From: Moorena sp. SIO3I8
Lineage (GTDB): Bacteria; Cyanobacteriota; Cyanobacteriia; Cyanobacteriales; Coleofasciculaceae
Direction: 5' to 3'
Length of the DNA stretch: 38,599 nt
Assembly (NCBI RefSeq): GCF_010692325.1
Contig: NZ_JAAHHW010000065.1
Coordinates: 1 to 38,599, forward strand
Shown here: one piece after another, positions 8,620 through 18,092 of the stretch
How positions within the stretch are numbered: the first letter of the stretch is position 1
Layout of the letters: each line of letters begins with the position of its first letter
Program-made: the position numbers and the translations under genes
Notes under the pieces: model-generated
Seen by the model: only the letters and a program-made list of their open reading frames with translations
Databases searched by the model: none
Told to the model about the DNA's origin: nothing

Positions 8620-9327
8620 TCAGGGCTGACCTACTTTAGGTAATTCTGTTTCATTGGAGAGAGCGAAATTATCTAAAGAAACCTTTGCTGAATAGGCAAT
8701 ACCATCCCGCTGGTACAAAATTAATAGGCTATTTGCGTGTTTGACCTTGTAACCCAAAAATCTATCTACTCCACTTACTACTTCCTGATATTCATTACCA
8801 TTGGGATGTGTAAATGCTATTGTTATACTATCATTGTTTGTTAATCTTCCATCACCATTGGTATCTTGTTTAATAAGGTTGTATAAAACGGCTATAACTG
8901 GTTTAGATTCAACCCTGTTATTAGCTCTATCATTAGTTTCTGAAATGAAGCTATCGCTAGCAATTAAATAGTCATTCTTAGCAAAGAGCCATTTGCTTTT
9001 ACCTGTTTCACTATCCAAAAACAAATAGTTTCTAGTTGAGCGTGTCGATTTGCTATAATAGGATTGCGTATAAGATTGGTCTGAGTAAAGCGGCACCATT
9101 AGATAGGTTGTGCCATCAACTTCCCTGAGATTACCCAGCTCCCACTCTTGAGAGCTTGAGCTATCGTCATCGACATTAACAATGTTAATCCCCTGCCGCT
9201 CTCTCGTAGTGCTTTTGACTATCTCGATAGCAGCAAAAGCCAAAACCGCTATTGCTAGCAATCCAGTAGCCATAATAACAATAGCATTAAAGCGCCACAC
9301 AAAACGAAAAAATTTCTTGTCGTCCAT
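8620..9327 (-). CDS. Membrane-anchored protein of unknown function
   Basis: A 235-residue protein with one N-terminal transmembrane helix (about residues 14-36, IVIMATGLLAIAVLAFAAIE) and a polar remainder expected outside the cytoplasmic membrane. Residues about 150-161 (DTNGDGRLTNND) match the spacing of an EF-hand-type calcium loop. Two further segments are rich in Ser/Tyr. I do not recognise the family. Because the loop is single and lacks an obvious EF-hand helix pair, calcium binding is only a possibility. It is convergent with the second permease gene, separated by a heptad repeat. Confidence 0.65.
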   Translation of the reverse strand: MDDKKFFRFVWRFNAIVIMATGLLAIAVLAFAAIEIVKSTTRERQGINIVNVDDDSSSSQEWELGNLREVDGTTYLMVPLYSDQSYTQSYYSKSTRSTRNYLFLDSETGKSKWLFAKNDYLIASDSFISETNDRANNRVESKPVIAVLYNLIKQDTNGDGRLTNNDSITIAFTHPNGNEYQEVVSGVDRFLGYKVKHANSLLILYQRDGIAYSAKVSLDNFALSNETELPKVGQP

Positions 9328-9341
9328 GATTGTTCACCGTT

Positions 9342-9376
9342 GACAGCTGACGGTTGACTATTGACGGTTGACTATT
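9342..9376. repeat. Heptad repeat (gacagct, gacggtt, gactatt, gacggtt, gactatt)
   Basis: Five consecutive 7-base units starting gac, between the divergent starts of the membrane-anchored protein gene and petL. STRR-like. Confidence 0.7.
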
Positions 9377-9451
9377 GCTCTGAGGAATAAGACTCAATAT
9401 GAGGTAAAATTATGTAATATTATTACACTAGTCAATTTTTGGGAGAATAAT

Positions 9452-9550
9452 ATGATATCTGCAGCAATCGCTTACTTTGGAATTCTAGCTGCTGCCACTG
9501 TTGTGGCTCTGACTCTATTTTTTGGACTTAGAGCAGTTAAGTTGATCTAA
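9452..9550 (+). CDS. petL: Cytochrome b6f complex subunit PetL
   Basis: A 32-residue single-helix protein (starting MISAAIAYFGILAAAT and ending LFFGLRAVKLI), the size and pattern of cyanobacterial PetL, a small peripheral subunit of the cytochrome b6f complex in the thylakoid membrane. The start at 9452 is chosen because gggag lies about 8 bases upstream and the length fits; the frame could extend upstream to 9368, but that would add an unlikely charged tail. A palindrome, gtaatattattac (9414-9426), lies just upstream and a hairpin follows the stop. Confidence 0.85.
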   Translation: MISAAIAYFGILAAATVVALTLFFGLRAVKLI

Positions 9551-9563
9551 CTACTGTTGTTTC

Positions 9564-9610
9564 CAAAACAATTAAGGCAGTATGGCGGATTTAAACATTT
9601 AATTGTTTTG
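9564..9610 (+). terminator. Hairpin after petL
   Basis: Arms caaaacaattaa (9564-9575) and ttaattgttttg (9599-9610) are perfectly complementary over 12 bp with a 23-base loop. The right arm ends in a T-run. The loop plus the sequence after the hairpin (ccgcctactg) could form a competing stem. It probably ends the petL transcript. Confidence 0.55.
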
Positions 9611-9691
9611 AGTATAGCCGCCTACTGTAGCGCTATAGTTAACCAGCTATAATTAACCAGCTATACTTATAGCTATCTATACTTAGCCAGA

Positions 9692-10639
9692 TCAACTCTC
9701 CTTGGCCAAACAAGGTTTAATTGTTGCTACCACCGACTGAGCTAGAGCACTGAGTTCGTACCCCCCCTCTAAACCAAAAACAATCCGACGAGTTAGTTGC
9801 AGACAATACTTGGTAAATAGCCCATAATCATCTGGCTGCAAGGCAATATTTGCCAAGGGATCGGCGGCATTAGCATCATAACCAGCACTGACAATCAATA
9901 AATCTGGCTGAAATTTGGTTAAAAAGGGCATCACTTTCTGTTCAAACATCGGCTGGTAATCTGCTAACGTGCTGCCTGGTGCCATGGGAAGATTAAGGAC
10001 ATTATTGTGAAACCCCTGTTCACTGGCTTGGCCTGTACCAGGATAGCAAGGGGATTGATGAAGGGAGATGTAGGCAATGCGAGCATCTCGTTCCACAACA
10101 TCTTGAGTACCATTGCCGTGATGGACATCCCAGTCTAGGATGGCAACTCGTTCGACTCCCGATTGCTCTAAGGCATAGTAAGCTGCGATCGCAGCATTGG
10201 AAAATAAGCAAAACCCCATCCCTCTCTGACGTTCAGCATGATGACCAGGGGGACGGGCTAGAACAAAGGCTGAATTATTGGTAGTGAGGACTTGATCTAC
10301 CGCATCTAGCCAAGCACTAACGGCGAGTAGGGCAACATCGTAACTGCGGGGGGATATCCCTGTGTCCGCATCTAACCTGCCACCATTACTCCTAGCGATT
10401 TCTTAAACTGTCTCAATGTAGCGCTGGCTATGAATTTGTTGTACTAGAGGCATCACTCGACGAGTTTCTACCGCTGTCGGTAACTGCCACTTAATTTGGT
10501 CAGCCCAAGGTGCAGCTTTGATAGCATCAACAATCGCAGTTAAACGTTCTGGTCGTTCTGGGTGAAACCGACCGTTATCGTGTTCAAGAAACTCATCGGA
10601 GTAAATGACAGGAAACATATTATAGCACGATTCAGCCAA
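9692..10639 (-). pseudogene. Histone deacetylase/acetoin utilization family protein, interrupted by one in-frame TAA
   Basis: The full frame of about 315 residues runs from ATG 10639 to the stop at 9692, broken only by TAA at 10403-10405 (after residue 78, QRYIETV; reading continues EIARSNGG). No frameshift is present. The family motifs are intact: PPGHHAE (active-site His pair) and DWDVHHGNGT (zinc ligands), both downstream of the stop, followed by GFxNNVLNLP-type and FGLEGGY-type segments. In the family this fold removes acetyl groups from small molecules or lysines. A single base change, for example AAA to TAA, explains the break. An internal start (ATG 10219) would lack the PPGHH motif, so a functional downstream fragment is unlikely. 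Sequencing error or stop readthrough remains possible. Confidence 0.8.
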
Positions 10640-10694
10640 AATGATGGAAAAACGCTTTAGATCAAGGTACTTGTGAATAGATTAACCTTACCGA

Positions 10695-10835
10695 TTACTT
10701 CATCAGGTGATCCCTAAACAGACCAAACACGACACCAAAGGCGATCAGAGCTAGAGCGAGGCTGATAGGGATTAAATCTGGTCTCAAAACGATGGCAAAA
10801 ATAGCTAAGCCGATCAAAACATAGGATAGTTTCAT
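10695..10835 (-). CDS. Small hydrophobic protein (46 residues)
   Basis: Begins MKLSYVLIGLAIFAIVLRPD and ends LFRDHLMK. Two hydrophobic stretches are separated by an RPDLIP turn, suggesting a small hairpin-type membrane protein. A strong ribosome site, aaggag, lies 7 bases upstream of the ATG. The frame, hydrophobicity and ribosome site support a real gene. I do not recognise the function. It is just upstream of the deacetylase-like pseudogene on the same strand (56 bases apart), so the two may be cotranscribed. Confidence 0.6.
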   Translation of the reverse strand: MKLSYVLIGLAIFAIVLRPDLIPISLALALIAFGVVFGLFRDHLMK

Positions 10836-11176
10836 CAAAAACTCCTTAGTTGTTGGGAACCTCTGAGGTTTAGTCAGGGGAGGAAAACAACCTGGTGGTA
10901 TAAACCGCCAGTCAACATGAGCAAGAAGAGGTGAAATTCCTAAGCTGCCCTAGGAAATTTTCTGTCTTTTTCCCATAATTTTTGCACAAGAAGCGCGAAT
11001 CTGCTCATTGTCTAAGCCTTGCCCGTGGTTCTGTTACCGGCTATAGTCGAGATTTTGTGTTAAAATTTAAAAATAACCAGCCAAATTTGGAAAAAAAAGG
11101 TGTTAAAAGCCTCTTTTGAGAGATTTTAACCGATTTATTTAGCAAAATCCTCGATAATAAGGGAGTTTGTCCAACT
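10836..11176. other. Leader region upstream of gyrA
   Basis: No gene. At 10892-10911 there is a compact hairpin (ctggtggt-ataa-accgccag, one G-T pair) after a gaggaaaacaa stretch, and an AT-rich segment at 11050-11100 likely carries the gyrA promoter. The segment 10870-10980 might encode a small RNA, but no family consensus is matched. Confidence 0.4.
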
Positions 11177-13786
11177 ATGAGTACATCCCAAGAACGCATT
11201 GTCCCGACAAATTTGCGGAACGAAATGTCCCGGTCTTATTTAGAATACGCCATGAGCGTTATTGTAGGTCGGGCATTACCAGATGCCAGGGATGGGCTCA
11301 AGCCAGTACACCGACGGATTCTCTATGCGATGCATGAGCTGGGCTTAAGCCCAGACCGTCCGTTCCGCAAATGCGCTCGTGTGGTGGGGGAAGTGTTGGG
11401 TAAGTATCATCCCCATGGGGATACTGCTGTTTATGACGCTTTGGTGCGCATGGCTCAGGATTTCTCCATGCGATCGCCTCTGATTAATGGTCATGGAAAT
11501 TTTGGCTCAGTAGACAACGACCCCCCAGCGGCAATGCGTTACACAGAGTGCCGCTTGCAAGCGATCGCTACCAATGCCCTACTTCGGGACATTGAGTCAG
11601 AAACTGTAGACTTTGTTGATAACTTTGACGGTTCCCAGCAAGAACCGACTGTCTTACCAGCACGGATTCCCCAATTACTGCTCAACGGCTCATCGGGGAT
11701 TGCTGTGGGTATGGCAACCAATATCCCCCCTCATAACCTGGGAGAGTTGGTGGATGGCTTAGTCGGCCTGATCCATAATCCCGAAATCACTGATAAGGAG
11801 TTAAGGCGGTATATCCCTGGTCCAGATTTCCCCACTGGGGCACAGATTTTAGGAACATCGGGTATTAAAGATGCTTACACCAGTGGTAGGGGTTCTATCA
11901 CCATGCGAGGTGTGGCAGAAATTGAAACCATTGGGCAACGAGGTCGTCCAGACAAGGAAGCCATTATTATTACTGAGCTACCTTACCAAACCAATAAGGC
12001 AAGCTTAATCGAAAAGATTGCTGAATTGGTTAATGATAAGCGCATTGATGGCATTTCCGATATTCGGGATGAAAGCGATCGCAATGGCATGCGCATCGTA
12101 ATCGAACTAAAGCGCGATGCTTATCCCAAAGTTGTCCTGAATAATCTCTACAAGCAAACCCCCCTCCAAACCAATTTTGGAGCAAATATGCTAGCCCTGG
12201 TGGGCAATGAACCCCAATTGCTGACCATAAAGCAGTTCTTAAATGTTTTCCTGGATTTCCGCATTGAAACCATTACCCGACGGACTCAATATCAATTGCG
12301 CAAAGCTGAGGAACGGGATCATTTACTGCAAGGGTTACTAATTGCCCTAGATAGCTTAGATGCTGTGATTGCTGTGATTCGGGGGGCGGCGGATACCACT
12401 ACAGCACGAGGACAATTAGTGACAGAATTTAGTCTATCTGAAGCCCAAGCAGATGCTATTTTGCAAATGCAGCTGCGCCGTCTTACTGCTTTGGAAGCCC
12501 AAAAGATTCAAGCTGAGCATGAGGAATTACAAGTTCGGATTGCGGATTTACGGGATATCCTAGCTCGCCGAAGTCGCATCCTGGAGATTATTGAAACTGA
12601 AGCCCAGCAACTGAAACAGAGCTTTGCCACACCACGCCGCACACAAATTCAACAGGTTGAAGGGGAACTGGATGATACTGACCTGATTGCTAATGAAAAA
12701 GCTGTGATTCTGCTGACTGAGCAAGGGTATATCAAACGCATGCCTGTGGATGAGTTTAGAGCTCAAGCTCGGGCAACTCGTGGGAAAGCTGCTGCCAGAA
12801 TTAAAGATGATGATGAGGTAGAGCATTTCTTCACTTGCTGCGACCACGATAGCATTTTATTTTTTAGCGATCGCGGTGTAGTCTACTCTCTGCGTGCCTA
12901 CCAAATCCCCGCTGCATCTCGCACCGCCAGGGGGGTACCGATTGTGCAGATGTTACCCATTCCCCACGAAGAAAAAATTACTTCTATTGTACCGGTATCT
13001 GAATTTACAGATGATGAATATCTAGTCATGTTAACCCATAAGGGTTACATCAAGAAAACTGCTCTAGATGCTTTCAGCAAAATTCGGGCAAATGGATTAA
13101 TTGCTATTTCCCTCGGGGAAGGAGACCAGTTGCGGTGGGTACTTCGTGCTAGGGAAGAAGACAGCATCATAATTGGGTCTCGTCATGGCATGGCAATTCA
13201 CTTCAAGTGTGACAATGATCAACTCCGCCCCCTCGGTCGTGCGACCAGAGGAGTTAAGGCTATGAAACTCAAGGGTGATGATGAATTAATCGGTATGGAT
13301 ATTTTGTCCGGTCAAATCATCGCTAGTCTAGCTGCTACTGAGGATTCAGAGGAAGAGACAGAAGACCTTAGTGATTCTGAGATGGTGGAAACAGCGGCTC
13401 AGGGTCCTTGGGTATTAATTGTTACCATGGGAGGCTATGGCAAGCGGGTACCGGTATCCCAATTCCGGCTACAAAACCGTGCGGGTATGGGAGTTCGCTC
13501 AACCAAATTCCGTTTACCCAAAGACCAACTGGCAGCCCTACAGGTAGTTAATGAAGGGGATGAATTGATGATAGTCACTAGTCGAGGGATTATCATTCGT
13601 CAAGCTGTTGATGCTATTTCTCCCCAATCTCGCATGGCAACTGGGGTCAGAGTGCAAAAGTTAGATGATGAAGATGCGATCGCAGCGGTTGCTTTAGTAC
13701 CTATCTCTGATCAAGAGCAGGAAATGGAAGAGCCGGAAATCGAAGAGCCGGAAATCGAAAAGCAGCAAGAGTCAGTAGATCAATAG
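11177..13786 (+). CDS. gyrA: DNA gyrase subunit A
   Basis: Breaks and rejoins DNA in the A2B2 gyrase that introduces negative supercoils. The 869 residues cover the winged-helix/tower core and a C-terminal beta-pinwheel. The catalytic tyrosine is Tyr122 (AAMRYTECR), the same number as in E. coli. The quinolone-determining positions read HGDTAVYD, Thr83 and Asp87. The pinwheel repeats are recognisable. At the GyrA-box position the sequence is [12 protein letters not shown] rather than the canonical QRRGGKG type; I recall such variants in cyanobacterial GyrA. The acidic tail contains a short duplication ([11 protein letters not shown]). The start follows aagggag 9 bases upstream. ParC is unlikely given the pinwheel and overall similarity. 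Confidence 0.93.
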   Translation: MSTSQERIVPTNLRNEMSRSYLEYAMSVIVGRALPDARDGLKPVHRRILYAMHELGLSPDRPFRKCARVVGEVLGKYHPHGDTAVYDALVRMAQDFSMRSPLINGHGNFGSVDNDPPAAMRYTECRLQAIATNALLRDIESETVDFVDNFDGSQQEPTVLPARIPQLLLNGSSGIAVGMATNIPPHNLGELVDGLVGLIHNPEITDKELRRYIPGPDFPTGAQILGTSGIKDAYTSGRGSITMRGVAEIETIGQRGRPDKEAIIITELPYQTNKASLIEKIAELVNDKRIDGISDIRDESDRNGMRIVIELKRDAYPKVVLNNLYKQTPLQTNFGANMLALVGNEPQLLTIKQFLNVFLDFRIETITRRTQYQLRKAEERDHLLQGLLIALDSLDAVIAVIRGAADTTTARGQLVTEFSLSEAQADAILQMQLRRLTALEAQKIQAEHEELQVRIADLRDILARRSRILEIIETEAQQLKQSFATPRRTQIQQVEGELDDTDLIANEKAVILLTEQGYIKRMPVDEFRAQARATRGKAAARIKDDDEVEHFFTCCDHDSILFFSDRGVVYSLRAYQIPAASRTARGVPIVQMLPIPHEEKITSIVPVSEFTDDEYLVMLTHKGYIKKTALDAFSKIRANGLIAISLGEGDQLRWVLRAREEDSIIIGSRHGMAIHFKCDNDQLRPLGRATRGVKAMKLKGDDELIGMDILSGQIIASLAATEDSEEETEDLSDSEMVETAAQGPWVLIVTMGGYGKRVPVSQFRLQNRAGMGVRSTKFRLPKDQLAALQVVNEGDELMIVTSRGIIIRQAVDAISPQSRMATGVRVQKLDDEDAIAAVALVPISDQEQEMEEPEIEEPEIEKQQESVDQ

Positions 13787-13823
13787 AAATAGGCCACTAG
13801 AAGTGAACCTACAATAGGTTTGT

Positions 13824-13850
13824 GTAGACGGTTAACCGTCAACCGTCTAC
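13824..13850 (+). terminator. Hairpin after gyrA
   Basis: gtagacggtt (13824-13833) pairs with aaccgtctac (13841-13850), a 10-bp perfect stem with a 7-base loop, followed by aaaa on the plus strand. There is no T-tract, so a termination or RNA-stability role is inferred only from position, 38 bases after the gyrA stop. Confidence 0.45.
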
Positions 13851-13901
13851 AAAACCCACCTTAACTACACTAATAAACCGGTTTTCTAGGAGGCAACTCA
13901 A

Positions 13902-14468
13902 ATGATTCAAACTGCCAAAAAGTTTTACACATTTGAAGACTATATTTCCTACCATGATGACACTGACTACAAGTATGAGCTTGTTAATGGAGAGCTTGTT
14001 GCTATGCCACCTGCTAGTGGACTACATGCCCTGATTATGCTTTTTCTATTCAAGCAATTTGATAGAGAAATTGACAGGGTTAGTTTAGATTGGGTTGTTA
14101 TGCCTGGTAATCTTGGGGTTCGCACAGCTGAGAATAAATCTAGAATTCCTGATTTAGTCATTATCTCAGAAAATCAGCGGCAAGCTATCCGTTCCATGTC
14201 ATCAGCGGTGCTGGAATCAGCACCACTACTAGCAGTAGAAATTGTCAGTGCAGGTAATCCCCAAGATGATTACCGCTACAAGCGTTCTGAATACGCAGTG
14301 CGGGAAGTGCCTGAGTATTGGATTGTTGATCCAATTAAGTCTAAGGTTTCGGTTTTGCGTTTAGTTGATGGATTTTATGATTTGACAGAATTTACAGGAA
14401 ATCAAAAAATTGAATCACAAACATTTACCGAGTTAGCTTTGACAGTTGAACAAGTATTTGCCGTTTAG
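13902..14468 (+). CDS. Uma2 family (DUF820) PD-(D/E)XK endonuclease-like protein
   Basis: A 188-residue member of the family greatly expanded in cyanobacteria. Key segments: KYELVNGELVAMPPASG near residue 23, the catalytic-type Asp in SRIPDLVII, the ExK-like core around LLAVEIVSAGN, and YRYKRSEYAVREVPEYWIVDP. The fold suggests a nuclease, but the physiological role of these proteins is not established. The ribosome site is aggagg, 9 bases before the ATG. It stands alone, convergent with era. Confidence 0.85.
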   Translation: MIQTAKKFYTFEDYISYHDDTDYKYELVNGELVAMPPASGLHALIMLFLFKQFDREIDRVSLDWVVMPGNLGVRTAENKSRIPDLVIISENQRQAIRSMSSAVLESAPLLAVEIVSAGNPQDDYRYKRSEYAVREVPEYWIVDPIKSKVSVLRLVDGFYDLTEFTGNQKIESQTFTELALTVEQVFAV

Positions 14469-14597
14469 AATAATTGTTAAGGATGAAGTAGTAATGGTTA
14501 ATTGGTATTTAAAAATATCCTGTTACCTGTCCTCTTTTTATATTAATCCTAGGTTTACATATCAAATAAAAATGCTATAGATATAGCGTACTTACTA

Positions 14598-15626
14598 TTA
14601 CTTCTCCACCCGATATCCCAACTCTAATAACCGTAAGCGAGATTGTCGCCATTTCGGTTTTACTTTCACAAACAATTCCAGGTAAACTTGACCAGCAACT
14701 AACTTTTGAAGTTGTTGACGAGCAGCAGTACCAATTTGTTTGAGCATAGTACCCTTTTTTCCAATCAAAATACCTTTTTGGGAGTCTCTCTCTACATTGA
14801 TCGTAGCAAAAATACGGGTGATTTTTGGTTGTTCCTCCACTAAATCAATAGTAATAGCAACCGAGTGGGGGACTTCCTCACGAGTTAGGAGTAAGATTTG
14901 CTCTCGAATCAATTCCCCCATGATAAACCGTTCTGGCTGGTCGGTTACGAAGTCAGGGGGATAATAATATGGTCCTGGTTCTAAGCGCTCAATTAATTTC
15001 TGCTGCAATAGGTCTAAGCGATCAGCTGTCAGGGCAGAAAATTTGACGACTTCCCAGCCTTGAGCAGTAGCTAGTTTAGCATAACTAGCATCGATTGATG
15101 CTCCCCTACTCTGGCGAGGTTGTATATCTGATTTGTTCACACCCAAAATTACTGGTGTCTTGGTATGGCTCAGTAGATCAACAATAAAGCGATCGCCTCC
15201 TCCCGCCTCCACCGTACTATCCACCACCAACAGCACCACATCCACTAACTCAATCGCTATTTGGGCATTTTTCACCAATACCTTACCCAGCTGATGATGA
15301 GGTTTGTGAATCCCTGGCGTATCCACAAAAATCAATTGAGCTTCCGGTGTGGTCAAGATACCTCGCAGCCGATTTCGGGTGGTTTGAGCCACTGGCGAAG
15401 TGATGGCAATTTTTTGCCCTACCAGTTTATTCATCAGTGTGGATTTGCCCACATTCGGGCGTCCCACAATCGCCACAAAGCCAGACTTAAAGCCCTCTGG
15501 AGCAACCGGAATAGTTTCTATAACTGATGGATTGATAACTTTTTCCTCTAGGTTATCTTGGGAAGAGTCTATGGTCGAATCCTCTTCCGAGTTTTGTTCG
15601 TCTTGGATTTGAGAATTGTCAGTCAT
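14598..15626 (-). CDS. era: GTPase Era
   Basis: Ribosome-assembly GTPase acting on 16S rRNA 3'-end maturation. Motifs: G1 GRPNVGKST (residues about 55-63), G3 DTPG, G4 NKSD. A C-terminal KH domain follows (GKKGTMLKQIGTAARQQLQ). The 342 residues include an acidic, Ser/Asp/Glu-rich extension of about 45 residues before the G domain that most bacterial Era proteins lack, though extensions occur in cyanobacteria. A start further in would lose this tail; the acidic composition still looks coding. Divergent from the SLH gene at 15831. Confidence 0.92.
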   Translation of the reverse strand: MTDNSQIQDEQNSEEDSTIDSSQDNLEEKVINPSVIETIPVAPEGFKSGFVAIVGRPNVGKSTLMNKLVGQKIAITSPVAQTTRNRLRGILTTPEAQLIFVDTPGIHKPHHQLGKVLVKNAQIAIELVDVVLLVVDSTVEAGGGDRFIVDLLSHTKTPVILGVNKSDIQPRQSRGASIDASYAKLATAQGWEVVKFSALTADRLDLLQQKLIERLEPGPYYYPPDFVTDQPERFIMGELIREQILLLTREEVPHSVAITIDLVEEQPKITRIFATINVERDSQKGILIGKKGTMLKQIGTAARQQLQKLVAGQVYLELFVKVKPKWRQSRLRLLELGYRVEK

Positions 15627-15669
15627 TGAACCAATCGTAGTTTTTATTGTTTTATTATGAAATTTATGT

Positions 15670-15709
15670 TAGCAACATACATAGGGACTATGTTGAGTAT
15701 GTTGTTAAA
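15670..15709. promoter_or_regulatory. Inverted repeat in the era / SLH-gene divergent intergenic region
   Basis: ttagcaacatac (15670-15681) and gtatgttgttaa (15698-15709) are complementary at 11 of 12 positions with a 16-base spacer. It lies 44 bases upstream of era. It could be an operator or a 5' leader hairpin. Confidence 0.4.
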
Positions 15710-15830
15710 GGGGATAACACCCCGGTTAATTGACCAACATTATCATAAATAGAACTGATCGTGGGCTTGAAGTAAAAAATTTCAAGTTAGTTGCCCAGAC
15801 TCAAGCAGTTTAGACTAAATACTACTACTG

Positions 15831-17708
15831 ATGACCAATACCGCTACTTTCCCTGACCTAGAAAATCATTGGGCGAGAGATTGTATCAACCAACTGCGGG
15901 AGCGTAAGTTGGTCAGTGGTTACCCGGATGGTAAATTTCGTCCTAATTTTAGAATTACCCGCGCTGAGTTTGCTGTCTTAATGCTGAATGCCTTTCCCTC
16001 AGCACCGATTCAGCGGGGTGGTATTCGTTTTAAGGACGTACCTAGTAATCATTGGGCCAAAAATGTGATTCAAGATGCCTACAAGCGAAGATTTTTTTCG
16101 GGCTATCCTGGCAGACGATTTAAACCGAATGAGTCCATTTCTCGAGTGCAAGCGATCGCCGTTTTAGCAGGAGCCAAGAATTACCCTATCCCGTCAGAAC
16201 CCGATGGAACTCTCAGACGGTATTTTACTGATGCTACCCAGATTCCCCAGTATGCTAAAAATGCGATCGCATCCGCAGCAATTAATACTATTGTGGTTAA
16301 CTATCCCAATATCAAACAGGTCAAACCAAATCAGAGTGCTACCCGTGGTGAAGTAGCGGCTTTGCTGTGTCGGGCGTTAAACATCTATGCTGTTCCACCT
16401 CAGTATATTGCTGGAGTGGAAGTCTCTTCTGATGATGTTCGTAGTTTACCAGGGCAATTGGATCAGGTGCCTGTATTTAATAGCAATAGTCCAGAACTAG
16501 TCAGAAGTGAGGGGATTTTGCTGTCTACGTTTTCACCGGAAGGGAAACAAGTTCCTTCAGCCCACCTTGATTATGGCTTTAATGGACGGTTTGATATCTT
16601 TACCCACCATATTGCTAGAGCAGAGACTCAGGCGGAAACCCATCCCCTTTATCAAGGATTGATAGTTTATAATCCCAATGAAACACCTGTTACAGTGGAG
16701 GTCTTGCAAGGGGCGAGTTATCTGTCTACCCCAGATGCACCGTTTATCTCGTTGCCGGATATGGTGGATAATCCCAATGGTACAGTCTATGCTGGTCCTG
16801 GCAGTCGGACAATGAATGATGTACTCAGGGGAATTCTCCAAGAACTATTTCCCGCCAAACTGGTGCTGAAGGCAAAACAAAGCCAAATGTTAATGAATCA
16901 GCCAATTCCAGTTAAACGATCACCAGCTTCTAATGGTCGTTCTACCATGATGCGGTTACGGAGTGATGGGATGGTCTATGTGGCTAACTTAGCCATGAAA
17001 GCCCCTCGTGATGGCAATGGAATCTATCGGGAACCTACGGTAGCAGAATGGCAAGACTTACTGGATACGGGCGGCTTAGCTCAACCCCGTGGACCAATAC
17101 CCACTCCTCTCGAACCACCTCAAGAACCGACGGTGTTTGGTCGGGTGGCTGGTGTTTCCCAAGGTTCTCAATGGCAAGTGCTGATTCAAGATAATCCAAA
17201 TGTTAACTATTTGAGTATTCCTCAGCTAGGGCAGGCATTTTCTTATGTGGTGGGGACTCTACATCTGATTACTCTGAGTACAGGGCAAATTCAAAGTGCA
17301 CCGATGTTAAGGCGCTATGCCGATACGGCCTACTTTGCCCACAGTAATTATGGGGTAGAATACAATATAACTTTACCATTGAAGAATACTACTAATCAAC
17401 CCCAAACGCTGACGGTATCGCTGCAAACGCCATTGAAGGATGAGGGGGGTACTGATCGACTGCTGTTTTTGAACCCACGGGTTGAAAACGTGTTCTTTCG
17501 GGGTACACTCAGAATAAATTATGATGATGATGATCGAAAGGCTCAGACGCGCTATGTGCATTTAGTGCAGCGACGAGGACAGCCAGGGCATCCATTGGTG
17601 ACGTTGAATTTAGCCCCTGAAGAAGTTAGGCAGCTACAGGTGGATTTTCTCTATCCCCCGGATTCGACACCACCCCAGGTGCTTACAGTTCGGACTTTGG
17701 AGGGTTAG
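15831..17708 (+). CDS. SLH-domain protein with C-terminal DUF3370-like domain
   Basis: Residues about 8-190 hold three S-layer homology motifs: FPDLENHWARDCINQL with SGYPDGKFRPN, FKDVPSNHWAKNVIQDA with FSGYPGRRFKPN, and a third ending VKPNQSATRGEVAALLCRA. The remaining 430 residues (LDYGFNGRFDIFTHHIARAE onward) resemble the cyanobacterial DUF3370 family, to my recollection. SLH domains usually bind cell-wall polymer or peptidoglycan. Yet the protein begins directly with an SLH motif, an in-frame TAA lies just upstream of the ATG, and no signal peptide is visible. Export is therefore unclear. The family call for the C-terminal half is moderate; the SLH part is firm. Confidence 0.82.
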   Translation: MTNTATFPDLENHWARDCINQLRERKLVSGYPDGKFRPNFRITRAEFAVLMLNAFPSAPIQRGGIRFKDVPSNHWAKNVIQDAYKRRFFSGYPGRRFKPNESISRVQAIAVLAGAKNYPIPSEPDGTLRRYFTDATQIPQYAKNAIASAAINTIVVNYPNIKQVKPNQSATRGEVAALLCRALNIYAVPPQYIAGVEVSSDDVRSLPGQLDQVPVFNSNSPELVRSEGILLSTFSPEGKQVPSAHLDYGFNGRFDIFTHHIARAETQAETHPLYQGLIVYNPNETPVTVEVLQGASYLSTPDAPFISLPDMVDNPNGTVYAGPGSRTMNDVLRGILQELFPAKLVLKAKQSQMLMNQPIPVKRSPASNGRSTMMRLRSDGMVYVANLAMKAPRDGNGIYREPTVAEWQDLLDTGGLAQPRGPIPTPLEPPQEPTVFGRVAGVSQGSQWQVLIQDNPNVNYLSIPQLGQAFSYVVGTLHLITLSTGQIQSAPMLRRYADTAYFAHSNYGVEYNITLPLKNTTNQPQTLTVSLQTPLKDEGGTDRLLFLNPRVENVFFRGTLRINYDDDDRKAQTRYVHLVQRRGQPGHPLVTLNLAPEEVRQLQVDFLYPPDSTPPQVLTVRTLEG

Positions 17709-18092
17709 GAGAGTTGGAAATCGGCTCACAAATACAAGGTCGCAATTGTGCGATCGCACAATCAAATATTAATCTCGATTCTAGTAGTATCACGGATTTA
17801 GCCTGAATCTGCTATTGTGTAACGTTAGCAGCATACTAAACTTTATCAAAAATAGCTGATGCCAGCAAAAGCGATCAGTATTAACTATTTAGGAGTTTAG
17901 TTATTGCTGACGAAGTTTTGCCTAAGATCATCAAACCAGCAGAAATGCTTACTCTAGATGATAGAGATGATCTAGTTACGGCAGCTACTGCCTAGGGATA
18001 TACCTAGAATTGCTGTCGGCACCAGAACAACTATATCACACTCAGGTTGCTTGATAACTTTTGCTAGATAACTATTGATATCTTGACCACTT
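17709..18092. other. Intergenic region with an extended HIP1 palindrome and a possible gene scrap
   Basis: Bases 17745-17762 are a perfect 18-base palindrome, attgtgcgatcgcacaat, centred on a HIP1 octamer. Bases 17891-17995 hold an open stretch (ADEVLPKIIKPAEMLTLDD, then RDDLVTAATA and stop) with aggag but no ATG/GTG/TTG at a proper distance. It may be the end of a decayed gene; no family is recognised. Confidence 0.4.

Noticed and set aside
9368-9451. Longer form of PetL from 9368
   Set aside because: The added residues are polar, do not match PetL, and gggag precedes ATG 9452.
10020-10211. 63-codon minus-strand frame within the deacetylase-like gene
   Set aside because: Shadow of the real frame, which shows the PPGHH and DWDVHHGNG motifs.
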